From Novosphingobium sp. (lineage in GTDB: Bacteria > Pseudomonadota > Alphaproteobacteria > Sphingomonadales > Sphingomonadaceae), in contig NZ_JAUYRV010000039.1 of NCBI RefSeq assembly GCF_030696665.1, forward strand, positions 62,001 to 126,000: a stretch of 64,000 nt of DNA, written 5' to 3'. Under the pieces are notes generated by a model that saw nothing but the letters and a program-made list of their open reading frames with translations, was not told the DNA's origin and did no database searches. Made by a program: the position numbers and the translations under genes. Below are positions 1-6,893 of the stretch, piece by piece. Positions within the stretch are counted from its first letter, which is position 1. Each line of letters starts with the position of its first letter.

Positions 1-87
1 GCGGGCACCAATTGCGGATCGTGCCGCCCGGCCATCGCCCGGATGCTGCGTGAATGGAACGAGACATGTGCGGAGGCAGCGGAATGA
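1..87 (+). CDS. nasA: assimilatory nitrate reductase large subunit, C-terminal end only (partial)
   Basis: The window opens inside a reading frame giving 28 residues before TGA at 85-87. The visible tail carries the motif GTNCGSCRP followed by a short helix. This is how the C-terminal BFD-like [2Fe-2S] domain of NasA-type assimilatory nitrate reductases ends. The stop overlaps the next start (ATGA, 84-87), so the gene is coupled to the sirohaem gene cobA. That fits, because nitrite made by NasA is reduced by a sirohaem nitrite reductase. A NirB BFD domain has a similar motif but normally lies mid-protein, so NasA is preferred. Everything upstream is outside the window. Confidence 0.7.
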   Translation, partial: AGTNCGSCRPAIARMLREWNETCAEAAE

Positions 88-869
88 CGGACTTTCCCGA
101 AGGAACCGTGTGGCTGGTGGGCGCAGGTCCGGGCGATCCCGAACTGCTCACGCGCAAAGCCGAACGCCTGATCGGCATGGCCACCGTGGTGTTCCACGAT
201 GCGCTGGTGGGCGCAGGCGTGCTGGAAATGGCCGCTCCCGGTGCGCGGCTGGTGCATGTGGGCAAGCGATCCGGGCGGCATTCGAAGGATCAGGGCACGA
301 TTGACAAGCTGATCGTCGCAGCAGCCTTAGCCGGAGATCGGGTGGTCCGGCTGAAAGGCGGCGATCCGGCGATCTTTGGCCGCGCGACCGAGGAACTGGA
401 CGCCTGCCACGCTGCCGGTGTGCCCGTGCGCATCTGTCCCGGCGTGACGGCGGCGAGCGCGGCGGCGGCGAGTCTGGGACAGTCGCTCACCCTGCGCGGC
501 CTTGCCCGCAAGCTGACCTTCGTGACGGCGCATGCGCGCGCAGGCGAAGTGCTCGATCTGGATTGGGCCACGCTGGCCGATCCCGAAGCGACGCTGGCAG
601 TCTATATGGGCAAGGCGGCGGCCACCGACGTTTCACGCAACCTGATCGCGGCGGGCCTGCCTGCCGATACACCGGTGGCGCTGGTCGAGTCTGCCAGTCT
701 GCCGGAGGAACGCCACTTCCACACCCGCCTTGATCTGCTGCCGCTGGTGGCGCGCACCGCACTGGGCGATGGCCCGGCGCTGCTGCTGATCGGCCAAGCG
801 CTAGCCCGGGTCAAACGCAAACATAAAGCTGCAATGGAGCGGGTGAAGGGAACCGCAAAGATCGACTAA
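84..869 (+). CDS. cobA: uroporphyrinogen-III C-methyltransferase (SUMT)
   Basis: It transfers two methyl groups from S-adenosylmethionine to uroporphyrinogen III, giving precorrin-2 on the route to sirohaem and cobalamin. The 261-residue product shows the family signatures in order: VWLVGAGPGDPELLT near the N-terminus, VRLKGGDPAIFGRATEE, the CPGVTAASAAAA stretch, and an IGQAL end strand. I chose ATG 84 because it overlaps the nasA-like stop and is where SUMT similarity begins; the upstream ATG at 54 would add ten unsupported residues. The last residues (MERVKGTAKID) look added. Bases 833-852 inside this tail are identical to the 3' end of the tRNA-Gly gene at 25.6 kb, so the C-terminus was probably remade by an integration event. 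Confidence 0.93.
   Translation: MTDFPEGTVWLVGAGPGDPELLTRKAERLIGMATVVFHDALVGAGVLEMAAPGARLVHVGKRSGRHSKDQGTIDKLIVAAALAGDRVVRLKGGDPAIFGRATEELDACHAAGVPVRICPGVTAASAAAASLGQSLTLRGLARKLTFVTAHARAGEVLDLDWATLADPEATLAVYMGKAAATDVSRNLIAAGLPADTPVALVESASLPEERHFHTRLDLLPLVARTALGDGPALLLIGQALARVKRKHKAAMERVKGTAKID
833..852 (+). repeat. 20-base copy of the tRNA-Gly(CCC) 3' end (putative island attachment site)
   Basis: The sequence aatggagcgggtgaagggaa is identical to 25475-25494 and to 25595-25614, the T-arm/acceptor end of the tRNA-Gly gene with its CCA and two flanking bases. All three copies have the same orientation. Such tRNA 3'-end repeats are the usual footprint of tyrosine-recombinase integration. The copy lies inside the last codons of cobA, and the sequence beyond it becomes AT-richer and poor in genes. 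Confidence 0.6.
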
Positions 870-1403
870 CGATCTATAATTAAATAAGATGCTGTATTGC
901 AGCAAAGAATACAGCCCCACACAATGGCCCCACTCCCTTTCGGTAAATCGGGATTGAAGCTTAAACCTGGTCTGCTTGTAAACCACTCACTGGGTGATGC
1001 CACCATACCCCGGCAAGCAAAGATGCGCAATTTCCGACCGCCCGCGGGCTAAGAGTCTGCTTGCTTGCTGCGACGATGGGCGCGGGGCTGCCACCTCAAT
1101 TCCAGTCGTTCATTCACGCCGACAGGACAGTCTCAGATCGACGGGGTTTGGGACTTAACGGCCATTCCCGCCTGACGGGTTCAGCGGCAGGTTCAGTGCC
1201 AAAACCCGCCACTCTGCCGTCTGCGCGCTGGGCACGAATTGCGACCGCTATTGGGCCGGTTGCTGAAAGGCAGGTTCTGGCTGGCAAAGGATCAAAGCCG
1301 ATGGTCGGCTTTCCAAGTAAGCTCCGCGATGCATTGTAAGACAACAGGTGGGTGATAAAGCGGTGGCCAGGCGCGGTCGGAAGCCTGCGACGGAGAAGGT
1401 CTG
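870..1403. other. gene-poor island edge with a hairpin and a repeat copy
   Basis: No convincing gene is seen. The first 100 bases are AT-rich and contain a perfect 8-base inverted repeat (GCTGTATT 891-898, AATACAGC 908-915, nine-base loop) without a T-run. That might end transcription of cobA or be an island remnant. Bases 1241-1314 carry one copy of the dispersed intergenic repeat described separately. Short frames at 1061-1339 lack coding character. Confidence 0.5.
1241..1314 (+). repeat. dispersed intergenic repeat, copy A
   Basis: This copy runs gcgaccgctattgggccggt then tgctgaaaggcaggttctgg and a tail ending near ggtcggcttt. It matches 9149-9208 over about 60 bases with scattered differences (shared core gggccggttgctgaa, then ggcaggt/gtcaggt and caaagccg). 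Its head resembles the ACGACCGnnATnGGGC head of the copies at 2004-2075, 9086-9120 and 10857-10877. Confidence 0.5.
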
Positions 1404-1958
1404 ATGTCAAAACCTGCACCTGCATTCGTGGATGCTAGTAAGGGCAAACCTGTCCTTTGGGCTGCAGAGCCGGTGAAGGGCATCTACGTTCGCCCTTTCC
1501 AGTTGGGACTTCACATTATCCAATTAGCTGCATTTGCAGGGATTGCATACCTGTTCTACCAACAGTCACCGCTTCTGATTGCTATACTCCCCATCCTGTT
1601 TGGCATTTTTCTCGTTATAACGATTACATGGCTGGATGCCGACGCTCGCAATGGCATATCATATCGACTAACCGAAGATGGCCTTTTCTTCGTTCACGAC
1701 AGGACCGCACAGGTTGTTCATTTCACGTCGATGGCAGCGCTAAAATCGATAAAGCGCCCCCGCGTTGTAAGGCACTGGGACTACTTCAGCGTCGATTTGC
1801 CAGACCCTGAGCCAAGGGAGCTGATAGGGTGGCGGTCACCTGATATCCCCGCAATGCGGCTCGGCGAACGACTCGAACTTGTCCAGGATCCTGACGCTTT
1901 TTTACTCGCTGTCGAATACGCAGGCACTGAAAGCGTTGAAGCCTGTGGGCAGAGCTGA
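1404..1958 (+). CDS. hypothetical membrane protein with two adjacent helices
   Basis: This 184-residue protein is not recognised. Two hydrophobic stretches lie at about residues 35-51 and 55-73, joined by a short loop. A roughly 100-residue soluble tail follows (…ISYRLTEDGLFFVHD…), whose layout resembles small bacterial PH-like or YcxB-type membrane proteins. ATG 1404 has a good ribosome site (ggagaagg) about eight bases upstream. Base composition is clearly less GC-rich than the core genes of the window, in keeping with its place inside the island. It stands alone, with low-content DNA on both sides. Expression is plausible but the function is unknown. Confidence 0.65.
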   Translation: MSKPAPAFVDASKGKPVLWAAEPVKGIYVRPFQLGLHIIQLAAFAGIAYLFYQQSPLLIAILPILFGIFLVITITWLDADARNGISYRLTEDGLFFVHDRTAQVVHFTSMAALKSIKRPRVVRHWDYFSVDLPDPEPRELIGWRSPDIPAMRLGERLELVQDPDAFLLAVEYAGTESVEACGQS

Positions 1959-2223
1959 AGGCCCACTAGCGTCATTGGCACCGCTACTTCTTGCGCTGCG
2001 CGAAATGACCGGAATTGGGCAACCCGGCGCCGGCCCGCAATGACCGGGATTAGGGCGCTTTGCTGACATTCTGCGTTCTCCTCGGTGATCGACCGGTTTC
2101 AGCTAAATCCAACGCTTACTGGTGCTGATGTGAACGGCGGATTGTGGGCCGTTCGCCGACAGACCGGCATGGGAAGTCGATTAGAGTGGGTTGTCGGTAT
2201 AATCGCCTAATCGACCATGCCGA
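1959..2223. repeat. intergenic stretch with two dispersed-repeat heads (copies B1 and B2)
   Basis: No gene is seen between the convergent neighbours. Two repeat heads occur: aatgaccggaattgggc at 2004-2020 and aatgaccgggattagggcgc at 2039-2058, the latter continuing tttgctgacattctgcg to 2075. B2 matches the rebuilt target of the IS element at 10.9 kb and the copy at 9086-9120. Confidence 0.45.
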
Positions 2224-2658
2224 TCAGCTTTCAGATGCGAAAAACAATGCAGCAAGTGCACCAATCCAGAGAGGAAGTGCTACTGGCGCTCGTTTGCTTT
2301 GCGCTGCCTTGGCAAGGATTGCCGCAATGCCCATGCCCGCTGCCAGAGTGATGAAGAACTGTTCTGCTGTCAGCCACGGAATTAGTGCGATCAGGGTTTT
2401 GGCGACTCCAGCCGGGACGATCTGGAAGGCTGCGAACGCAAGGCATGCGATTGCCAATGCGAGTGAAACCGCAAAGGCAGACCAGCTCAGCGTTGCACTA
2501 TGTGCAGCCGGCACCGCAGCTGCAAAGACCACTCCTGCTACAAACAGAATTGCATTGTTGATATTGGAAGTGTTGCCGGTGCGCAGATTGCCAATGATCA
2601 GCGGCACCATCGCGAGCGTTAGTACGCCAATCTTCAGGAGAATGGCTGTTTCCAGCAT
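2224..2658 (-). CDS. small polytopic membrane protein, last gene of the PspA operon
   Basis: This 144-residue, very hydrophobic protein has about five membrane segments and almost no soluble part. No family is recognised. The inner ATG at 2658 is preferred over the longer frame from 2715: it has a gaggaat ribosome site just upstream, and the shorter form avoids overlapping the preceding gene. It follows the 174-residue membrane protein by 38 bases on the same strand, so it is probably the distal gene of the pspA-led operon. A role in membrane-stress response is inferred from position only. Confidence 0.6.
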   Translation of the reverse strand: MLETAILLKIGVLTLAMVPLIIGNLRTGNTSNINNAILFVAGVVFAAAVPAAHSATLSWSAFAVSLALAIACLAFAAFQIVPAGVAKTLIALIPWLTAEQFFITLAAGMGIAAILAKAAQSKRAPVALPLWIGALAALFFASES

Positions 2659-2696
2659 TGGAGATTCCTCTGGATATTGAGACGGAAGGTTCAGCG

Positions 2697-3221
2697 TTAA
2701 CGGCTGGAGAACCATGCCCGTGCTGATGGGGTGTGAATGAAATAGATCGCGGCAAGGCCCAGCAACGTCGAAACCGCCGAGAAAATCGTGGCCTCCATCG
2801 ACAATTGGGGTGTGCTATCTTTCGAAGCATACTCTGTGCCTGATAGCATCTGGATCCAAGAAAACAGGGGCATTACGCAATGGGCGGAAAGAATCCATCG
2901 GGCCGAGTTGCTGCATAGTCGTGATGTAGCGAACCACAGTGCGAGCATAAGGAACAGGCTTCCGACCAGTATGCTGAAGAATATGTCGAAGCTAACGCCC
3001 ATTCGCGCAAATACCTGTTCCGTCTCGACAACTTGACGAAGCGGATCAAGAATGAGGAAGTGGGCCACAAGGTTTGTTGCGATGGCCAGCATCATCAACT
3101 GATCGAAGCGCGCGAGGTCGGCCGGGCGTTCGATTTGCACCGGTAAGATGGTGTCGGTAGCACTTTGCTTGCGCCCGAAACTGGCGATTGGTTGGCTGGA
3201 TTGGTTGACACGGCGATTCAT
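2697..3221 (-). CDS. hypothetical membrane protein of the PspA operon
   Basis: This is 174 residues with a polar, basic N-terminal 40 residues and then four hydrophobic segments (about 43-60, 77-97, 105-122 and 143-162). Its ATG overlaps the stop of the upstream 345-residue gene by four bases (ATGA, 3218-3221), so translation is likely coupled. It lacks the M-I-R-K-P start shared by the three genes above it. No known family is recognised. Linkage to pspA and the tight overlaps suggest a membrane component of the same envelope-stress module. Confidence 0.65.
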   Translation of the reverse strand: MNRRVNQSSQPIASFGRKQSATDTILPVQIERPADLARFDQLMMLAIATNLVAHFLILDPLRQVVETEQVFARMGVSFDIFFSILVGSLFLMLALWFATSRLCSNSARWILSAHCVMPLFSWIQMLSGTEYASKDSTPQLSMEATIFSAVSTLLGLAAIYFIHTPSARAWFSSR

Positions 3222-4255
3222 GCGGTAACCTTCCGTCCGAATGTCCTTTGCGGAGTTCCATGTTTGGATTGCGGGGCAACTTCCGCGCGCAGATCGAGGC
3301 GCGCCTCAGCGACGACACGAGCGCGATCGGCGAGATAACTGGCCATAATCTCATCCGGGTCGAAGCTTTCGCCAGGATTGCCGGCGGGCGATGGTGTGTA
3401 CTCCCGTACAGGGGCACAGGTCTGGGGCGCGGGCGTATTCCACGCTTCCACTAACTCGCCGCCCGCCGCCCTGCAGGAAATCAGATTGGCGACAAGGGCA
3501 GTAAGGCCATCCTTGTCGAGGTCGAGCAGGTCGATTGGGATGAGGTAGTCACGGGTCTTCCCGCCCGGCTCGATCGATGTCAGCACAATGGCGCGCCGCG
3601 AGCCGATTGTAAAAAGTACCTTCAAGTTCAGACGGGAATAAGGGCGGGCGCATACTGAGTCGATATGGCGCCAAGCCACGGTCTTGCGGGCCAGAAGGTT
3701 GTTGATGCTGATCTGATGATGGTCAAATGTGACAAGCTCGTTGTCGAACAACGCTTTGAACACAATCAACGCTGACGTCACTAGAACAGCGATCCCGACA
3801 AGCAGAACCGGCCACAGCACAATGCCCAGCACGCAGAGCAACACCGCTGGAATACCGAGGGCGATCGCATGCTTGACGGCGACTGGAAGAGAAAGGTTGT
3901 AGCTTCCGGACTGAGATATCTGGGCTGGTACATCAGGCTTATTGCAATGGTGCACGGGTAATTGACGGGATACCGCAATGTCTAAGCGAGCCTGGTCCTT
4001 TTTGCGCAGGACCTGGTGGATGCCCAGCGCCAGACCTACCAGCATCAGTGCGCCGATTACTGACCCTTGCGCCAGCGCGGTGATGGTCGAACCCACCACA
4101 CCAACCCATAAGATGAAGCGGACGTAGAGCCATGCCAGCGCTTGCGCTCCTTTGCGTGCGCCGTCGCGCGTGGCCACGGCCACCCGGCCGGTTTCGCGCA
4201 AGACGGCGACAGTGGCACCTTCGCGGAAGTCCTTTTCGGTCGGTTTGCGGATCAT
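3218..4255 (-). CDS. MIRKP-start membrane protein with a central soluble sheet domain
   Basis: This is 345 residues. It starts MIRKPTEKDF, like its two upstream neighbours. Hydrophobic pairs lie at about residues 43-77 and 130-168, followed by a soluble region that looks like a PH-type sheet (…DNELVTFDHHQISINNLLARKTVAWRHIDS… is split here only in description). A low-complexity, Pro-rich C-terminal tail ends the protein. Both ends overlap neighbours by four bases, so it sits mid-operon. The family is unknown to me. The PH-like reading is an inference from residue pattern and would suit a protein that senses or binds membrane lipid near PspA. Confidence 0.7.
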   Translation of the reverse strand: MIRKPTEKDFREGATVAVLRETGRVAVATRDGARKGAQALAWLYVRFILWVGVVGSTITALAQGSVIGALMLVGLALGIHQVLRKKDQARLDIAVSRQLPVHHCNKPDVPAQISQSGSYNLSLPVAVKHAIALGIPAVLLCVLGIVLWPVLLVGIAVLVTSALIVFKALFDNELVTFDHHQISINNLLARKTVAWRHIDSVCARPYSRLNLKVLFTIGSRRAIVLTSIEPGGKTRDYLIPIDLLDLDKDGLTALVANLISCRAAGGELVEAWNTPAPQTCAPVREYTPSPAGNPGESFDPDEIMASYLADRARVVAEARLDLRAEVAPQSKHGTPQRTFGRKVTA

Positions 4256-4992
4256 TCCGCTTTCCCTTCACCATGCGTCCTAAGGTTCAGAAGAAACCGA
4301 AACGCAAATTTGATCAGCCGTATGACAACAAGACCGCCAAAAAACGCCAGACCGGCAGCAACGGCGAACCACAGCCCTTCAGTGGCAACCGCCAATCCGC
4401 CGAACATCAAGAGATAGAAGGCGAGTATCAATTGACCTTGCGGGCTGGACCACCGATGCCAATCGGAGACTGCCTCGGATTGGGACGTTGCTGACCGGCG
4501 TAAGGCCGTAATAACCCGCCTTTCCTCAAGTTCAGCCTGCTCCGGTTTGCGGATCATTTCACTTCTGGCCTCCTCAGACAGTTTACCAACACCTCGCTTG
4601 CCAAAACCAGTTATCCCCGTTGGTGGCGGCGTGCCACCGACCGCATGTGGTGTGTCGATGTTTGGTCTGCTCTCTTGGTTCAAGAGCGCAGACTTACGCC
4701 AGTTCGACAAAACCCAAGGACGCAGGATCAGGTAGAGCAAGGCGCCTGTAATGGCCGTTGTTGCTATGGCCGCGCGCAGGGAGGATCCTTCTTCCGTGCC
4801 TGATGTAACCATGGCCGCGAGAGCAAAAACTGCTACAGTCGCGGTGCCATATAGAATGAAGATAAAACCCCAAACATGCCAGACATGGCTGGACAACCGA
4901 CGAGCAGAATCAAGGATCTTCTCGCCAATTTGTCGTAGCCAGTCGATCGATTGATGCTCTTGAAACTCGCTCGTGTGAGGACGACGGATCAT
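4252..4992 (-). CDS. duplicated MIRKP membrane protein (two modules in one chain)
   Basis: This is 246 residues. The chain begins MIRRPHTSEFQ, has two membrane helices (about 38-62 and 74-92), a Gly/Pro linker, and then the motif again inside the chain as EMIRKPEQAELEE near residue 146. Two more helices follow (about 189-205 and 208-232). It therefore reads as two MIRKP modules joined in one gene, as if two neighbouring genes had fused. It overlaps the genes on both sides by four bases. No known family is recognised, and involvement in the PspA response is inferred from operon position. Confidence 0.7.
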   Translation of the reverse strand: MIRRPHTSEFQEHQSIDWLRQIGEKILDSARRLSSHVWHVWGFIFILYGTATVAVFALAAMVTSGTEEGSSLRAAIATTAITGALLYLILRPWVLSNWRKSALLNQESRPNIDTPHAVGGTPPPTGITGFGKRGVGKLSEEARSEMIRKPEQAELEERRVITALRRSATSQSEAVSDWHRWSSPQGQLILAFYLLMFGGLAVATEGLWFAVAAGLAFFGGLVVIRLIKFAFRFLLNLRTHGEGKAE

Positions 4993-5429
4993 TGCTTATC
5001 CTCCCCGAATGCATTCGAACAATCGGATCCGCCAATGACCGGCGTAAAACCCTGAGGCATAGGGGCGAAACTGGCCGGGGCTGCAGCCATGTCACTGGGC
5101 TGTTCCAGAATTGCGCTCATTTCACGCGGCATTCCCTTCCAAGCGCCATAGCGCAGGATTGACCAATACATCAGGCTGCGACGTAGCAACACGCCCGCCC
5201 CCGCGATCACCGCTACAGTTGACAGCACGAATGCCAGGCCAATTCCGCCCAGAGCGAAGCAGATTGAAACGAGCAGGAAGGCCCAAAAAGTGATGGCCAC
5301 GAATTTGTACAATCCGTGACGCTCACTGTCTGGCGACGTCCATCGAAATAGCGGCTCTGCACAAACCGCGTGCCAAGCGTCGGCTTTCCAGAAGGCGCGC
5401 TGCAAATCCCTGTCGGGTTTCCGTATCAC
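4989..5429 (-). CDS. MIRKP-start two-helix membrane protein
   Basis: This 146-residue protein starts MIRKPDRDLQ, followed by a soluble stretch of about 40 residues. Two closely spaced membrane helices (about 43-62 and 66-85) and a polar tail rich in Ala, Pro and Ser complete it. It lies 47 bases downstream of pspA on the same strand and overlaps the next gene by four bases, making it the first of five membrane-protein genes in the operon. PspA proteins are commonly paired with membrane partners that are not conserved between lineages. This set would be a lineage-specific version of that arrangement. Confidence 0.7.
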   Translation of the reverse strand: MIRKPDRDLQRAFWKADAWHAVCAEPLFRWTSPDSERHGLYKFVAITFWAFLLVSICFALGGIGLAFVLSTVAVIAGAGVLLRRSLMYWSILRYGAWKGMPREMSAILEQPSDMAAAPASFAPMPQGFTPVIGGSDCSNAFGEDKQ

Positions 5430-5476
5430 GATCGCGCGCCTTGAGTATTGGTTTGGTCAGTTGCCGCGTGCGCCGC

Positions 5477-6151
5477 TCAGGCTGCTTGCGAGGCCGAAAG
5501 CTTCAACGCGGCAAGCCGTTCTGCAACCGTCGCCTTTTTGGCCAGCGTGTCGATCTCGGCCACTTGGTTTATTGCTTCGGCATCACCACGCGTGAAACCA
5601 ATCCCCCCGGCCCCGGTCATTGCGCGATCAAACGCAGCTTCGGCGTTTTCAACCTGCCTCTCAACGGTGCGGGTCGCAGCGTGGCCATCGCCGCCAAGGC
5701 TTGCCTCAGTGCGTGCAATCGCAAATGCCGCAAGTGCTTCTTCCATCTGCTTTTTGCGGGCACGGAGCGCTGAAAGGCTTTCCTCAAGCCGAGCCTCTTC
5801 TTCACGAGCAAGGCTTTGCACCTGATCGAGACCGCCAGCCTGTTCCTCAAGATCAACCTGACGCTTCAACGCGCCTTCGGCCAGATCTTCACGACCTTCT
5901 TGTAACGCAAACCGAGCCTTTGCGGTCAGCTCATCGACCTTCTTTGCGATCATCTCCTGCTGGCGGGCGGCTTGCAGACGGCGGGTCATCGCCTTTTCCT
6001 GATCAGAGCGAACCTCATCGATAGCGCGCGATACTTCGCGAATCGCCTCACGCATGGTGCCGTCGGAGTTGGCACACTCCATGGCGTCAACACTGTCTTC
6101 AATACGAGCAGAAAGCAGGCGGCGGACGCGTGCAAAAACCGATTCAGCCAT
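5477..6151 (-). CDS. pspA: PspA/IM30 (ESCRT-III-like) membrane stress protein
   Basis: This 224-residue protein is almost entirely helical and charged, with long coiled-coil heptads. It opens with an amphipathic MAESVFARVRRLLSARIEDS helix, as PspA proteins do; the family is usually 220-230 residues long. PspA/IM30 proteins polymerise on damaged inner membranes and protect the proton gradient. The gene heads a six-gene minus-strand operon of small membrane proteins. It is divergent from lemA and the M48 protease gene, with 143 bases between the starts that should hold both promoters. No pspF, pspB or pspC gene is present. I looked for, but did not find, a clear sigma-54 site. Confidence 0.85.
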   Translation of the reverse strand: MAESVFARVRRLLSARIEDSVDAMECANSDGTMREAIREVSRAIDEVRSDQEKAMTRRLQAARQQEMIAKKVDELTAKARFALQEGREDLAEGALKRQVDLEEQAGGLDQVQSLAREEEARLEESLSALRARKKQMEEALAAFAIARTEASLGGDGHAATRTVERQVENAEAAFDRAMTGAGGIGFTRGDAEAINQVAEIDTLAKKATVAERLAALKLSASQAA

Positions 6152-6294
6152 TAGGACATCTCCTGATCAACACCACGATCTTGCGAGACGCTGTTTAACA
6201 TCGCGTAAAAGATCTTCCAAATTGGCGTAAAGTAGAAAAGTTTTAATCAGAGGTCTTCTAAAGTGCTTGAGCAGTTACTTACACGAGGGTAGTT

Positions 6295-6879
6295 ATGGAA
6301 ACGGCATTGTGGATCGTAGGCAGCATCCTGGGGGCTATCCTGCTAATAGCATTGATGTTCTACAGCCGCTTCAAATCAACCTACAACCGTCTTGTGGCAT
6401 TGGATCAGCGTTGTGAGACTGCGTTTTCCGATGTGGATGTGCATCTCAAGCACCGGCACAATCTCATCCCGGGGTTAGTCGGAGTGCTCAAGGGTTCGAC
6501 TGCTTATGAAAAGGAAATGCTTTTCGGCGTGATGGAGGCGCGTAATGAGGCTCTGCGCACGGTGTCGATGCCCATCCGCATCAAAGCGGAAGGCAAGCTG
6601 ACCGCGCAACTTAACACGCTGATTTCTTCATTCGACAAGTTTCCCGACATGAAGGCCATGCCCGAGTTCGCTAGGCTGAGGCAGGAACTGGTCGACTGCG
6701 AGAACCGGATCACTGCTGCGCGGCGTTTTCATAACCTTGCGATCGAGGAGTACAACACGGCCACGCGCCAGTTTCCAGGCACTCTGGTCGCGCAGAAGTT
6801 GCGGATGAACACCCGTCAGCCTTTCGATTTAGGTGTTGAGCGCGTCCTGGTCGACGAGCCGGTCGCCATTGCGTTCTGA
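6295..6879 (+). CDS. LemA family protein
   Basis: This is 194 residues, with one N-terminal membrane helix (residues 5-23) followed by the four-helix LemA domain: YNRLVALDQRCETAFSDVDV, then KHRHNLIPGLVGVLKG, and …AARRFHNLAIEEYNTATRQFPG, the most conserved part of the family. The N-terminal helix points to an inner-membrane anchor. LemA genes usually sit beside a membrane metalloprotease gene, and here an M48 peptidase starts 14 bases downstream, so the pair is probably co-transcribed. PspA on the opposite strand links both to envelope stress. The precise biochemical role of LemA is not established. Confidence 0.88.
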   Translation: METALWIVGSILGAILLIALMFYSRFKSTYNRLVALDQRCETAFSDVDVHLKHRHNLIPGLVGVLKGSTAYEKEMLFGVMEARNEALRTVSMPIRIKAEGKLTAQLNTLISSFDKFPDMKAMPEFARLRQELVDCENRITAARRFHNLAIEEYNTATRQFPGTLVAQKLRMNTRQPFDLGVERVLVDEPVAIAF

Positions 6880-6893
6880 GCGATAAACTGGCG

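Noticed and set aside
2144..2680. 178-codon plus-strand frame opposite the small membrane protein
   Set aside because: The minus-strand product is strongly hydrophobic and fits the operon. This frame has no ribosome site and no features.
6152..6294. Sigma-54 promoter between pspA and lemA
   Set aside because: Enterobacterial psp operons use one, but no TGGCAC-N5-TTGC match was found, and no pspF gene is present.
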